This document shows positions 12,744 to 26,044 of a DNA stretch of 64,000 bases, one piece after another (the first letter of the stretch is position 1; each line of letters opens with the position of its first letter). The position numbers and the translations under genes are program-made. Under the pieces are notes generated by a model. That model was given only the letters and a program-made list of their open reading frames with translations. It did not search any database and was not told the origin of the DNA. Source of the stretch: Paramecium octaurelia (Eukaryota > Ciliophora > Oligohymenophorea > Peniculida > Parameciidae); the NCBI GenBank assembly GCA_905182995.1, contig CAJJDP010000108.1, forward strand, positions 139,722 through 203,721. Direction: 5' to 3'.

Positions 12744-13000
12744 ATTATAAACATTTATCTATGCCAATATACACTTCTAAACAACTGAATTTCATTACTC
12801 ATACTCTCTAAACCCACTTGGATGCTACTAAAATTTAGTTAAATAAGCTTCCATTATTTAAGCATAATTAAGGATTATACTAAAATTACACTCAAATTTC
12901 ATATAAATTGCAGTCTAAGGATCTTTATTGATTAAATAATACTCTTTATAAATATTGTGAGTAAAGAGAAATGATAATAAATATCTTTGTTTACGTATTA

Positions 13001-14389
13001 ATGCAACAAGCAATCTAAGCATTTCTCCTTGTTCCCAAGGATTCTGATTTCACAATCAAAAACATACCTTTTGGCGTTGCATCCAAAGCCAATGGCAACC
13101 CCTTCCCAGCTACCATCATAGGTATATCAAATTGATCAATCAAAATAGGTGATTCTGTGATCAATTTGGCCAAACTAGAAGCCTTGGGATATTTTAATGG
13201 ACCTCTGTTTTCCACTTTGGGATCTAAGGTCTTTGACAGCGGAAACCTTAACAAATTTGTTTCCCTTTCAAGACCATATTGGAAAGAAGTCAGATCTTAG
13301 ATCTAAACTTTATTCTCATGTGGAAGCCAATTAGAAAATAATTAAGAAGCGTTGGCTGAGATTGTTACACCTGTTCAAGATAGTAATAAATCATATTCTA
13401 TTTAGCCAAAAATCATTTACCAATTACAATTGGAGAATACACTGATTTTTATTCCTCAAAGAATCATGCTTTCAATATGGGATCTATCATCAGAGGTCCT
13501 GATAATGCTATGCAACCAAATTGGTACTATTTACCTGTAGGATATCATGGAAGACGATCATCAATTGTTGTTGATGGAACAGATATCAGGAGACCATGGG
13601 GATAGGTGAAGGCACCAACAGCTGAGAAGCCTTCTTTCACCAAATGCAAGAGATTGGATTATGAATTAGAAATTGGAGCTGTAATTGGTGGAGCACCAAA
13701 TAACTTGGGAGAACCAATTAAGGTGAATCAAGCTGAAGATAGAGTCTTTGGATTTGTAATTCTAAATGATTGGTCAGCCAGAGATGTTTAAGTGTGGGAG
13801 TATGTACCTCTTGGTCCATTTGGAGCCAAAAATTTTGCATCTACAATTTCACCTTGGATTGTGTCCATTGAAGCCTTAGAACCATTCCGTATTCAATTAC
13901 CAGAACAAGATCCAGAACCATTCGTCTACTTGAAAGAGCAAAAGTAAATGAAAAGTTGAATAATTAGTCATACATCTTTTGATATCAGATTGGAGGTGCT
14001 CATTGGAACAGAAAAGAGTCCAGAACTAGAACATTTCACTACAAGCAATTTCAAATATATGTATTGGAGTGTGAATTAATAAATTGCTCATCATTCCATC
14101 ACTGGTTGCAACATTTAACCAGGAGATCTCTTTGGATCTGGAACAATCTCAGGAACAACCAAGGATGGAAGAGGATGCCTAATGGAATATACATGGAATG
14201 GAAAGGAGCCTTTGGTATTGAAATCAGGGGAGCAAAGATTGTTTTTGGAGGATGGAGATGTCCTTGAAATGAGGGGATTTGCAGGAGAAGGAGAGTAAGA
14301 ATCATTCATAGTTTAGGAATCGTGTCGGGTTTGGGAGATGCAAAGGAAAGATTTTGCCTGCTCTGGATGAGGCTTATTTCTAATCATGA
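13001..14389 (+). CDS. FAH: Fumarylacetoacetase
   Basis: Product is 430 aa from ATG 13001 (human 419); an in-frame ATG at 12971 would add ten hydrophobic residues. Introns are at 13122-13148 (27 nt), 13383-13405 (23), 13944-13967 (24) and 14295-14316 (22); both multiples of three contain an in-frame TGA. The N-terminal SH3-like domain ([13 protein letters not shown]) leads to the catalytic domain with [14 protein letters not shown] (metal-binding Asp and Glu region), [11 protein letters not shown] (catalytic His), the metal ligands in [10 protein letters not shown], and [20 protein letters not shown]. It cleaves fumarylacetoacetate to fumarate and acetoacetate, the last step of tyrosine breakdown, in the cytosol. 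Confidence 0.97.
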
Positions 14390-14427
14390 AAGTTAATTAT
14401 TATCAATATTAAAATTTATATTTAAAA

Positions 14428-14635
14428 ATGGGCAAAAAGACAACATTACTTTTTAAGTTAGTGAGTTCAGCTGGCACAGGGTTTTATTATTATGGAGAGA
14501 AGAGCACAAAGTAATTGGAAAATAATTAAAATAAGGAAAGTAGGCTCTAAATTGATTTTAAGAAAGTATGATCCATTGGTCAATCAATATGTTATCTTTA
14601 CAGAGGCTAAATTGGCATCAGGAAAGAAAAAGTGA
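14428..14635 (+). CDS. MRPL33: Mitochondrial ribosomal protein bL33m
   Basis: Product is 60 aa with one 25-nt intron at 14511-14535. It matches the bacterial-type L33 family: MGKKTTLLFKLVSSAGTGF, then KLILRKYDPLVNQYVIFTEAK. The Cys pair of the zinc-binding form is absent, as in many mitochondrial versions. No clear targeting presequence precedes the domain, which is normal for this small protein. A component of the large subunit of the mitochondrial ribosome, encoded in the nucleus. It lies 38 bases after the fumarylacetoacetase stop. Confidence 0.92.
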
Positions 14636-15117
14636 TTTGATAAGACATATGCAATATATAAATTTAATTTTAAACTTATTTAAGGAATTGCAATTAATTT
14701 TTTTATTTCATCATTTTCTATTTTATTACTTTCTCCATTATTCATTCATACATGCAAATAGTTTTTGTTCATTCTAAATGCTAAATGTGTTTCATTTTGT
14801 AAGACTAAGATATCATGAAATAATAAAAATTCTCCACAATTAATTTAAAGTGTATTTAAATTAAGGAAGCTCTAGAGAAGAAGGCCGAATTTATTAATTT
14901 GATAGTCTTGTTTATATTATTATGCTTTTAAAGTTATAAATAGACGCTAAATCAGCATAAAATCTAAGATATGCTTAATTTTTTAACATTTTATTAATCA
15001 AATTCGATAAGATAAATTGCGTTTCCAAGTTCTTCTTAGAATTTTCTTAATACTGTTATAAATATTCTAAGAATTAGGATAAGATTATTTTAATCAATAA
15101 TTATTTAATATACCTTC
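14636..15117. other. Intergenic, AT-rich
   Basis: About 480 AT-rich bases. Short open frames occur but none shows coding character. No RNA gene or repeat noticed. Confidence 0.5.
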
Positions 15118-15354
15118 ATGAAATCAAGTAACACTAGAAAACACAACAATATCTAGTAAGCACCAATATATGATGCCTAACAATACTAATTTGAAGAAGA
15201 AACTTAGCCATTGTAAGAAAATGGGAATTCAAACCAAAATTTCTTTGATTATTCTAAGAGGTATTGTCCTTCTTGATTTAGAATCGAAACGATCGATAGA
15301 TTCTTGAAAGAACTGCAGAGCCTTAAACAAATGTCCTTTTATAAAACTGAATGA
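15118..15354 (+). CDS. Possible small hydrophilic protein or gene remnant, structure unclear
   Basis: ATG 15118 opens a Gln/Glu/Asn-rich frame. With a 21-nt intron at 15261-15281, which holds an in-frame TGA, it gives 71 aa ending KTE at a TGA at 15352-15354. Just beyond, from about 15385 to 15560 in another frame, there is further coding-like sequence (FRGQVLDKITLKDKN). No single clean splice joins the two parts. Either the gene is longer than shown or this is a decaying gene. No family recognised. Confidence 0.35.
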
Positions 15355-15566
15355 CTTGATGAGCTTTTATGTTTATATTTATTAGAGTTGAAATATTTTT
15401 GAGAATTTTCAACAATATCTTCTAAATTAAAAAGAAAACAACAATTTTAGAGGATAAGTACTCGATAAAATCACTCTCAAAGATAAAAATATCAATAAAT
15501 AATTTAAAATTTACTTAAAATCTGTTTATATATAAGTTTTAATCAATATACTATGTTTAATAAAAT

Positions 15567-17751
15567 TCAATATTTTTTTTGTTAAGCACTTTAAGGTCTT
15601 GCGATTCTACCAGAGCTAGAGGAAGGATCATCTTAAAATTAGAATACCTTAGTTACTTGCTTTATTCTAATTAAGCATTGGATATTTGAATCCAACAGTA
15701 GTTCCTACATATTTCTAATTGTCGGAAGTGTAATTCACTTAGTTTGGATCTGAAATCAACAATCATTATTACTTAGTTCATAAACTTCAGAATTTTCATA
15801 AACCAAATCTTTTGGTCTTAAGTCTCCCCTAACTAGCTTAGCTTAATTCAAATCTTAGCTTTTCTATAATAAAAAAAAATAGTTACATCTACAGTTTTAG
15901 TTAACTTAGTTTTTCCAGAGCATACTAAACATCTCTAAGTGACGACTCTATGATTTCCTGTTAAAATGCTCACAGTTTCTTATTGGTTAACACTAAATTA
16001 TAAATACAATATACTAAAGCAATGTTTATAAATAGTTTGAGAACTCCTCTAATTCTTTCATTCCTTTAGCCAAGATGCCATAGTTTTCAGCCATTGTTTT
16101 GTATTTTTCTTCTAAAGCTGTAAATTTAGCTTTAGTGTCCTCTTCATTAGCTTTTCTAAAGAATATATTAATATTCGATACTCTGCGAGTTATTTCTATA
16201 GGTCAGTGTTATCATTTGATGTCATTTATTTCATATACTTTCTCATTTTCTTATCAAGATCTTGTAATCCTTCTATTTTCTTTTTCATATCAGCTATATC
16301 ATTCAGTAGATTTCTTATGAACATCTCAAAGGACATATTTTCTCCACAAGCTTAACCAACTATCTGAAGTATTCTTGCTCTTAATAAACTCATCGGTTAT
16401 GATATCTCCTTGTCAATGATAGAGATAATATCTTCTTTGGATAATTATTATTATTAAGGAGCCTACTTCAAAAGGTTTAATTGTTATAGGAATCTTTGCT
16501 CATTTACATCAATTTTTCTTTTCAATTCATTTTCTAATAATCTTAATTTGTTTTCTTAGTCTGTATAATCACTTTTTAACCTTTTAATATCTGCTTCTAA
16601 TGAACACACTTTATGAGGATCGATATCACTTTTCCCCCCTTTTGCCTACCCATCAAAGTTTTCAGTCTTAATTTTTAATTCTTCTATGTCTTTCCTGTTT
16701 TATTCGCCCCTATACTAACAATCAGCAATCTTATCATCCATTGATTTGATTTATGGTATCAATTTTTCTAATTATAAAATGGCATCCATTTTTCTAGATA
16801 ATTCTCCAACTTTATTTTATAATTCAACAGTTCTATCACTTAGTATTTGTTTAGTTTAATCGAATTTTTCAAGAGGAGTGTACTTCTAAGAGATTGTATC
16901 ATTCATTTCCTTCAATTGAATTCGTAATGTTTTGAAATTGTCTTGATTTCTTTCATCATTGTATTAAAATTTGGCTTTTAACTCAGCCATTTCATTTTAA
17001 ATTCCCTTAATACCTTCGTCTTTCTATTTGGCTATGTCCCTCATAACTCTATCATAAACACCTTAACAGGAAGATTCCACAAACTTATCATTGATTCTTT
17101 ATTATAATAACTTTTCGCAATCACTAATTTTCCACAATGTTTTTTTCTCTAACTCATTAATACTTTATTGTAACTGATTTTAATTTTATGTTGCTAATCT
17201 CTCCTAATCCTAAAATCGCTTAGTCAGTTTCTTATTTAAATCCTCGATTTGATCGGATAATTTAGTTTTTTGTTCCTTCAAACCCTTCTCCAAATCATCT
17301 TTTAAAGCTCTTTTTGTGAGATCAGCCTCCAATTTGTTGAGTTTAGCTTCCCAATCTTTGCTTCGTTTGAATAGATAAGCCATTCCTTAACTGAATACTC
17401 GCTCTTTGTTTATTACCATACATATAGCATTCTCTATTTAATCTGATCCATTCTCAGCCAATGGTTTCTCCAACTAAAAAGAAATCTACTGTTCAAATTC
17501 CGAATCACGTAAAGACATCGATTTAGCTGTTCTCTATAAATAGGCTTCGTACTATATGTTATTAAATTATTTCCTACATCTTGCAATTTCAATACTTGAT
17601 TCAATTAGATTTATAAGTTGTTCAGATAAGAAGAATGTCCATTAACTGTGTTAGTAACTTTCTCCAAGTAACTTTTAAGTTATTCAGCTCTCAAGTCAAC
17701 TTGAAAAAGAGTCTCTTCTAATAAAAGAGTTGCTGCTTGTTGTGCTTTCAT
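15567..17751 (-). CDS. Long coiled-coil protein with C-terminal CxxC motif, possibly QRICH2/DUF4795-like
   Basis: Product is 677 aa with six introns: 17552-17577 (26 nt), 16156-16181 (26), 15993-16014 (22), 15864-15892 (29), 15750-15772 (23) and 15632-15656 (25). The exon lengths close exactly. Residues about 1-500 are nearly continuous coiled coil. A CLVC motif follows (residues about 545-550), then a basic region with VRGDLRPKDLVYE and a low-complexity Ser/Gln/Lys tail. A coiled coil followed by a CxxC just before the tail recalls the DUF4795 proteins of sperm and cilia (QRICH2). That link is tentative. A ciliary or cytoskeletal location is plausible but not shown. Confidence 0.85.
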
Positions 17752-18611
17752 TTAATTAACAAAGTTTATAAAATATTAACTAATATTTATAAACTAATTT
17801 AGAGTATTCTTACATCTGTTATGCAAATACAATTCATAAGGCTACTAATGATTTGATTCAACAGGTTCTATTAGTACTTTTGATATTACATAAATTGAAT
17901 TTAGGAGCCTTATTCTAAACTGATATTTAGAATAACAAATTCATTTTTAGAAGTCATTTAGAAGAATAAATCATATAAGTTGATATGAACCTTATGTTTA
18001 AATAAAATTATTAACTTTTATTATGATTTATTACACTAAAGTTATTAAATATTTTATAAATTGAAAGTATAAAATCATTTGGTAACACATGTCCAGCTTG
18101 TGATTCTTAAACAGAAATAAAAAACTAAAAACAAACCTATTAAATTATCTTATTAGGTTTATTTATGATCTTTTGTTATTTACTTTCAAAGAAATTATAA
18201 GAATTTATCAAAATGCTGTTTGATGTTATATTTTTAATGTTTAAATTTAATTTAAAATGAAATTAAATACTATGAATAAATTCAAGATACAGAGATTTAA
18301 ACTTTAAATTTGATAATTTAAATATGTTCACTCATTACAAACAAATAAACAATCAAAGTAAATTAATTTATTTTTATTCACAAAAGACTTTACCATAAAT
18401 TAAAAAATCTGATTTTGAGATTGTCTTCAATTCCCCTTAAATTGAATAACTTATATCAAGCTTAATAAACAGCTTATTTTTATGATCAATAACAAATATT
18501 TTTAGCTACTTTTTCTAATACAAATTTTGCTCTATAAAAATAACCAAAACTTCTTTTAGGTTTAACAGAAGCTTATTTTATATTATTTAAATATATAGCA
18601 ATAATTTATAG
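17752..18611. other. Gene-poor AT-rich stretch with a coding-like tail near the K+ channel stop
   Basis: About 860 bases between two minus-strand genes. From roughly 18622 down to a TGA at 18353-18355 a minus-strand frame stays open and reads like protein (IFVIDHKNKLFIKLDIS). It is one base out of register with the end of the channel gene next to it, and no GT-AG intron of usual size joins them. The remainder, 17752-18350, shows nothing recognisable. Confidence 0.5.
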
Positions 18612-21292
18612 TCATTTCCAAATATAGTCAGCTGAAGCACATATTCCCGGTTTTCTCCTATTTATTAATTAATAAAATCCAACTGAGGTTAGATTAAATT
18701 ATTTAATTAGATCCCCTGGATACTAAACATATTTGATAAACCTTTTTAAAACATTTAGATTATATAGTATATTTTTTTATTTGATTCCTGAAAAATTGTC
18801 TTTTCTGAAGTAGAATTTATAAGCTTTAGGGCTTTCAAAATCTTAGTCATCTATGTACTATTTAATAGATAGTTTTTGTATAATTTAAGATATATCACTA
18901 AGATATTTATCAAATTGCTTATTATTAATTTAACTTATATTTTTGCATCTTTATTCCAAAATTTACAAAATCATGCTAATTTACCTTTATTCATTCTATT
19001 TTTCGTAGAGTACATAAGTTTAAATTAAAAAATATGGATAAATTTTATTAATCTATATCAATTTGTTTACAAGATATTGAAATTTCTTTTTAATTGATTT
19101 TGAATTATTGACAAAGATGGAAAAGAATCTTTCTCTTTCATTTTAAGGAACTTTATTATTGATCTGCTAAAACTATGTCATAGACTTAACATTCCGTTTT
19201 TATAGTTGTTCTTCATCTATATTAAACATGTGGTCAAATTTATATAATTGAAATAGTACAGGTTCCTCTTTTTAAATTAATAGAGCAGACTACTCAAGTC
19301 GTTTCTTATCTTAAAGTAATGTTGTATTCTTTTTTTTTGTTCTACTGTGTGGTTTCCTGGGTTATTATTAGGGATACAGATGTTTCTTAATGATAAATTC
19401 TTTGTCAGGTACAAATTTAATTAATGGGCATTCAATCAATTTATGAGATTCTTTCCCACATGAAAAGCAAGAAACAGTAAAATATTGGTCATCTTAATAT
19501 AAAATCATTTTATCTCGTATAGCAAAAAATAATTCTTGATCATCTGGATGATCTTACAGTATTTTGAGAAAATTTTTTCTCTTTAAAATCATGGCCTTCG
19601 TAAACCCTACACTTTTATAGGTCTCTTAAGACTCAGTCCCCATTATAAAGTTCTTAATACCAATAGATGCTCCTTTATTAACAATCCCTAAATTTATTTT
19701 TCTACCTTATTACAGGGAAATTTAAATTGAGCCATCCTCTATATAATATAATAATATATCATTAGCAGATTTCAAATCTTATTCAGGCGTCAGAAGCACC
19801 TCCTCCACTTCCTTTATTAATTACCTTTTGAACAGTTAGGTAAAAGGTATTTTAAATAATGTGCATTGATCAAATATTTTCTGATGAGCTTCGTTAATTA
19901 ATTATTGTCTCAGAAATTCGGATAGAGAATCAATGATCTCTTTTTCTTCCTCAGATTGAGATACAACTTGGTTTTCCCAATAATATGTTAAGTACTATCT
20001 TATTTACATTTGCAAGCCAGAAGACATAAAACTCTTATTCATGTAGGAATTGATTATCCTAAGCTTCCTCCTTCTTTCTTCGGAGAATGCTGACATCTCT
20101 GTAATTATATTTCCTACTGTATTTACACTAAATGGTAGCTAAATACTTGAAATCATTATCAGAATAATAGTTACAATCTTTTCTATGTTAGACTGTGGGG
20201 TTACATCTCCATAACCAACTGTGAATATAGTAACAGCTGTATAATAAAAGGACTAAAGATATTGAGTATTCCATTGTTATTCAGACATATTAGTTGTGAT
20301 AAGCCAACTCTTCCCTTCATAATTTTCTAAACTATATCTTCCAATCTAATTTATATAATAATGGTTACCCAATACCAAAAGCAAGAAAACAAATGAATCA
20401 CGTAAAACAAAAAGGCTATCAACTTAAATAAAGCAAAAACAGAGGATGTTTTTTTTGAAATATTCAGTCCCTCTTCATAATTTGTTGCATAATTGATGAT
20501 AGTTTTGTGATGAACTAAGAATATTAACAAACCTATATTTAATAAATTATTATTAATGTCAAGCGAGATCTCTCCATACCTGTCGATTATGAAATAGACT
20601 AGCAACTAAAATACCGATAACCACTATAAACCATATGTATTATATAAACTGTGTTTTACTATTTTACTTCTTGATGTAACTGCTTCTCCATTTAAGAAAT
20701 AAACTGTATTTAAACTGATTAACATATCAAAAATTAAAATGAGTAGAAACAATATCGAAATGTATTTGAAGTCATGAAATATAAATTATTGATTAACCCA
20801 GGCCAAATCTATTGGGATTATGTATAAAAAGTATAATCTGGCAACAACAGCCACAATATCCCATATTACTTTAATAAATTAACCAGGATGGATTAAGGGT
20901 ATTTTGTTCAGCTTATTCTATAATACTTCCCGGAGATTTTATAAAATTCTTAATTGTTTTTGATTAAGGTGCGAAAATGTGAACACCTTTCTTTTAAAAA
21001 AGAATTCATCTGATGACCCTAAATCTCCAATTAAAGACAAATGAAAGTCCTTTACTTTTTTAACCTTTTGTACTTGATCCAACATATTGTCGACAAACTT
21101 CCTAATATAATCATTCTTTTTTTCTTCTTTCACCTGCTTTTTATTATGGGTAGGGAGAAGATATTAATCAGCATAGAATGGAGATGATTTCGGAAATATC
21201 GATCTGCTACTTTTAATTTTTGAGCTTAGCAAATTAGATTCACTCTATTCAGAGAATAACTTTGCTTCCATTCCATTGTTTTTTTGTTTCAT
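18612..21292 (-). CDS. Voltage/cyclic-nucleotide-gated-type K+ channel with CNB-like domain and zinc knuckle
   Basis: Product is 885 aa with one intron at 20346-20368 (23 nt). A soluble N-terminus of about 160 residues leads to six membrane segments. The pore reads FYYTAVTIFTVGYGDVTP near residues 340-358, so the filter is the K+-selective GYGD, not the cation-permeable form. A C-linker and a diverged cyclic-nucleotide-binding fold follow (about 450-590). A C-x2-C-x4-H-x4-C zinc knuckle (CFSCGKESHKLIEC) comes next, and then a long basic tail. Ciliates carry many EAG/CNG-like K+ channels that shape ciliary beating. Ligand binding cannot be judged here. An open frame beyond the stop, one base out of phase, suggests the C-terminus may be longer or recently truncated. 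Confidence 0.92.
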
Positions 21293-21584
21293 ATTGAATT
21301 TAATATATATAATAATCTTAACTTTCTGAAACTAAAATTTCATATTATTTAATTTGATATCCATTCGTAAGGAAAAAAGAAGAAATTATATGTAAATTTT
21401 ATAGGCAAAATCTCCTTTTCCATTTTATCTTAAATTTTATTTAACTAAATAATAACTTCAAATGGACCGTTGTATTTTTTATAAATATTTTTTAATAAAA
21501 TGGATACTATGGCAATAAAACCTTAAGGTTGAATGAAAATCTATTAATTTTAATGAAAAACATAATATTCTTTATATAATAGAA

Positions 21585-22869
21585 TCATTTTTTTTATTTC
21601 TTTTCTTCCTTTAATGCTTACACCTTGGCTTTGAAATTATTAATCAATGAATTTAAATTCTATTCTACAAAAACATGTAACAATGATGATATCACATATA
21701 TTATCAAAGTATATACTAATGATTACAATAATAATTACCGATAAAATTGGAGACTAATCCAAATTAAATAAAGTTTTGGCTTATCATTATTTAATATAGA
21801 AAGTAATGACTTAAATAAATGCTAAATAGAAGCTTTGAAAAAACTTAAAATAATTGTTCAATTATTTTTGTGGATTTCATATCCAAAATTCCTGAAAATA
21901 TAATGCCGAAACATAAAATGGGTCTAGATATGGATTGATATATATTTTAAATTAAATCTGCCACATATAATTAGTATTCTTTTATAAGAATCCAACCTAA
22001 AAATGAAAAAAAAAATGCAAAAATTGCAACTATCTTATAGCTTGTATTAGCAAAGCATTGCCTTTTATACTTCAAGCCAGTAAGCAATCCTATTAGATAT
22101 GACGACATTTTATATTAAGGTTTTTGATAGAAATTGTAATAAAATTGTTTATCTGTCATAGCGTAAAAAGATATCTTATAATTATTTTAAATACAGACAA
22201 CCATGCTATAGAGTAACACAGTAATAATTAAAATTAAGACATAATTTGATAAATCTTTGATGCTATTTTTGTTTGTATTTGAAAGATCTTTTGATTTCAA
22301 GAAAAATGATCTCTAAATAATTTAAAACTTAAACTTACAATAAAATGAATTGTTGGAATAGATAAACACAAAAGTATTAAGGTTTAGATTTCCACAGCTA
22401 TGTACCAACTCCACTCAAAACAGCCAAATTTATTGAAAATATTGTAAGTCAAAGTACTAACATATACAATATTATCCATACAGTTTTCTGTATATCCAAC
22501 ATTAGCGAATAATTTTGGTAATATGATATAAATAATCAGAAGAATCCAATATAAAGGATACATCCTCATTATTCTATCGAATATCATTAACATAGACTGA
22601 ATAGGAGATAACAAAAGGTTTGGATTAGTCACCAGTTTTTTTCCAAGTATAAAACCTGAAATAAGGAAGAAAATATCAACAGCATATAAGGAGTTTATCA
22701 TGATTATCATAAAATTGCTATTGATTATACTTTGTCGATCATTTTATCCAATTAATATTCCATAATGACTCATTGAAATAGATAACATGGCTAAGATTTT
22801 GAGGAGATTAAGAGAGAACATCTGATTAGTTCTATATTGAATAAGACTTGTAATATTAGTTTATATCAT
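21585..22869 (-). CDS. Acyltransferase-3 (OafA/NRF-6-type) integral membrane protein
   Basis: Product is 411 aa with introns at 22313-22338 (26 nt) and 21716-21738 (23). Around ten hydrophobic helices are visible. The family signature near the N-terminus is clear: SMSHYG with the family His, then AVDIFFLISGFILGKKL and the basic stretch FDRIMRMYPLYW. The C-terminal helices end with a Lys-rich cytosolic tail. Members transfer acyl groups across membranes to lipids or sugars; the substrate here is unknown. The animal NRF-6 extracellular domain is missing, so only the membrane module is present. Confidence 0.88.
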
Positions 22870-22996
22870 TTTATTAAATTAATTGATATGGATTTTAATA
22901 ATGGTTGATTGAGGAGTTGACATATGATTTTTAAATAATTAAATTCTTCTTAGTAATTAATAGTGTTTGTAAAGAACGTGTTTATTAAATAATTTA

Positions 22997-25403
22997 ATGA
23001 TTAAGAATTACGGAGACAGATATCATCTTATCGACAAAAAAGCTTTGGAAGATAAATAGTTAGATAAGGACTAACTGATAGAATTTGTAAAAACATCAGG
23101 GATAAGTGAGATAGGGAAAAATTACAATATTGTGTCAATTATAGGTAGTCAAAGTACAGGGAAAAGTACATTGCTTAACCAACTTTTTGGAACAAAATTT
23201 GATGTCTAGAATAGGTAATAAAGCGTTGGTTAAACAACTGTTGGTATTTGGATCTCCAAAGATGTCTAAAATAATGTTGTAGTATTGGATGTGGAAGGAT
23301 CCGATTCTGTTGAGCGAAAATCAGGAGAGAATGTAAGTGATAATAATTAATACCTAGATGGTTGAAAATCAAACAGCATTAATGGCCTTGGCAATGTCAC
23401 ATTGCTTTATTATCAATGTTTTTCTTAATGCTTTAGGTTAACATACAAGTTGCTAATTATCTATCATAAAGATCATTATGCAACAAAATTTGAAGCTATT
23501 TCAATAAGACACCGTCAAGCACATTATTTTTGTGGTCAGAGATTGGGATGAAGATGCAAATTATGAGGAGGCTTCTCGTAGATTGAATGGTTATTTATTG
23601 AGTATATGGAATGAGATTCCCAAAGTAAGAATTCGATCTACAATAATAGCCTGATCAATACAAAGAGACAGATTTCCATAAATTATTTAGTGTTTAAGTG
23701 GTTACGCTAGTTTATTACAAAATGAAAAAAGAGTTTGTAGAATAAACAAATGAGCTTCATTCAAAATTATCCAACTAACAAGATCCAAATTTCATTTTTA
23801 AAGATTTTGATTATGAGAAAAATGTGAGATGGTCAGATATGCCACAATATTTATCAAATATTTGGGAAGTCATTTCAAATAATAAGGATTTGAATTTACC
23901 AAATGAGAAGATTCTGATTTCTAATATGAGGTGTTCATAAATCAAATTGGAAGCATTGGAAGGAGTGAAATAATTAAATGAAGTATAATAGTGATAATCT
24001 AAATATAGGATCTGTAAAATAGAGTCAGAACAAAATTTGTTGATAATTTTGCTTAAGAATGCTAATCCATTTTGAGTCTAGCTAGTAAACTATATGACAA
24101 GGATGCTAGAGATTATCACATTGAAGTGTACAAAGAAAAAGAAAAAGAATTGAAAGATGAATTGATTAATAGATTCTTCACTTATTTCTAAAAATAGACC
24201 GAATAACTTAAGCAACACTATATGAATGTGTTAACTGAGAATCTGGAGACATTGAAGAGAGAAAGTATTTAATATATAGATTGAACTAGGTATCTACAAT
24301 TTACCTGATAGATTAAATGAATTGGATCTTTTGAAAGTGCAATTTGAAGAACAATTAGCAAAATCAGTAATTGAAATTGATTTATGGTAAGAGAAAGACC
24401 ATGTTAAATATTTCAAATAATAAATTGATAGTCAATTAAAGGCATTTGTAGAAGCCCAATTAGCAACTTTTAAATAATAATTGGATAATATCATCAAATC
24501 TGAGTGTGACAAAATAGTAAGTTCATAGGTTCTTAACATCTCACCCAAATTTTGGTTACAAATAGAATCTGACTATTACACTATGATCACTGAGAAATAC
24601 TAAAAATATGAAGTGTTGTTAATAGGATTGAGAGTACAATAGAAATAAATTGATGATTATTTGAATAAGTTTGAAGAGGACAGTTTCCATAATCTCAAAT
24701 AAGTAATTGCTGTTGCCAGTGGCAGATTTAAAGATTAATTATTCTAACAATTCAAAGCATAATTCGTTAGAGCTGCTGATGGACAACCAAGAAACTGGTA
24801 AAAGTTAACAGAAGAGGAAATCTTCCATATCTATACAGAAGCCAGAGATAAGGTGTTCTCATTGTTGGATTTGCTGAGAATCAGAAAAATTAAGTTCTAA
24901 AAACAACTACTCGCACTTAAGTAAAAGGCCAAAACTCTGATTGTTACAGCGAATCAGAAAGTGTAATATCAAATTTCCTCAGATGCTGATTCTGATGACA
25001 TTGTTCTTAACGATGTCTTTTATACATAGGTGAAAATGCAATTGGCAGAAGATATTGATGTCTAATATCAAGATGCTATTCAAAAACATGTAAATTTCAA
25101 TTTGAACTATTTTCTTAGAAACAAGATTTCCTTTAAAACATTCCAAAGCCTTTTTGGTTCCTGTTGCTATTCTTTATGTACGATGATGTATTAAGATGGA
25201 TGGGCAATCCATTATTCCTGTATCCAATTTTGATAATCCTATGCTTTGTAGGATTTTGCATTGCCATAGGTACAATATTATCACTACTATTATTAGGTCT
25301 CCATAGTTTACCTAAATTGGCATTTTAATGGGTCTTTAGAACAGTGAATCAGGCTATTATTCCCCTAATATTTGGAGGGATTTCAAAATTAAAGGGAAGT
25401 TGA
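22997..25403 (+). CDS. SEY1: Sey1/RHD3 family ER-fusion GTPase
   Basis: Product is 758 aa with five introns: 23333-23357 (25 nt), 23625-23649 (25), 23983-24008 (26), 24265-24289 (25) and 25090-25118 (29). The G domain begins near residue 40: P-loop GSQSTGKS, switch 1 TTVGIW, G3 [11 protein letters not shown]4-like FVVRDWDE. A long helical middle follows. The end has [19 protein letters not shown] and two closely spaced membrane helices forming a hairpin, exactly as in RHD3/Sey1. The family fuses ER tubules homotypically, and both tail and GTPase face the cytosol. Length and layout match complete members. Confidence 0.96.
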
Positions 25404-25438
25404 ATGATTATTTTAATAATCTATAATAAATATATTAA

Positions 25439-25844
25439 ATGTTGACAAAAAGTGCAAAAGGTGACCAATTGCATTAAACTATTACTACAGTATCATTATC
25501 ATAATAAATCCTAGATTAATTATAAATCGATAATCACATCAGAGAAAAGATCAGGTGAGATTCCATAATACATGAACAGTAAATGCAAAATAAAACTGCG
25601 CAAGGAAAAACTCTACTTGCCTTATCTACACACACGAGAACCTTCTCTCCCAACTCTGAAATCACCTGCGAATAAACAGCAACAACTAAACAGCATGAGT
25701 TGGATATCATTAATTTAAGTCTAAAATAAGCCACGAGATAGGTCGATTTCAATTGCCAATGAGACTTATTTCCAAAGAACTAGATAAGTGAGTTTCTTAG
25801 AGAATCTACTAAAACAACTAAATAAAAATAAAAGATAATCTTGA
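25439..25844 (+). CDS. Small hydrophilic protein, unknown
   Basis: Product is 126 aa with one 25-nt intron at 25555-25579. It is rich in Lys, Gln, Ser and Thr, has no membrane segment and no recognised domain. A Pro/Thr/Ser-rich middle (REPSLPTLKSP) is followed by a basic C-terminus. The exon frame closes exactly and the start is the first ATG, 36 bases after the Sey1 stop. Function unknown. Confidence 0.6.
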
Positions 25845-26044
25845 ATTTTGATAAATACATATGACTTTGTAAAAAGTGTTTCTGTTAAATGAATATCAAT
25901 TGTGTATCCAATCTAAATATTTAATGTTCTCTTAGAGAAAGATGTAATTTTAGTGGAATTTTACTTTTTACAATTACAAATAGCAATTATTAATAAAAAT
26001 AAATTGATGTATAAATAAACATTGTGTATATATATAGTCCATCA

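Noticed and set aside
12971..13000. Upstream in-frame ATG for fumarylacetoacetase
   Set aside because: It would add ten hydrophobic residues before the conserved start of the family; ATG 13001 fits family length better, though the alternative cannot be excluded.
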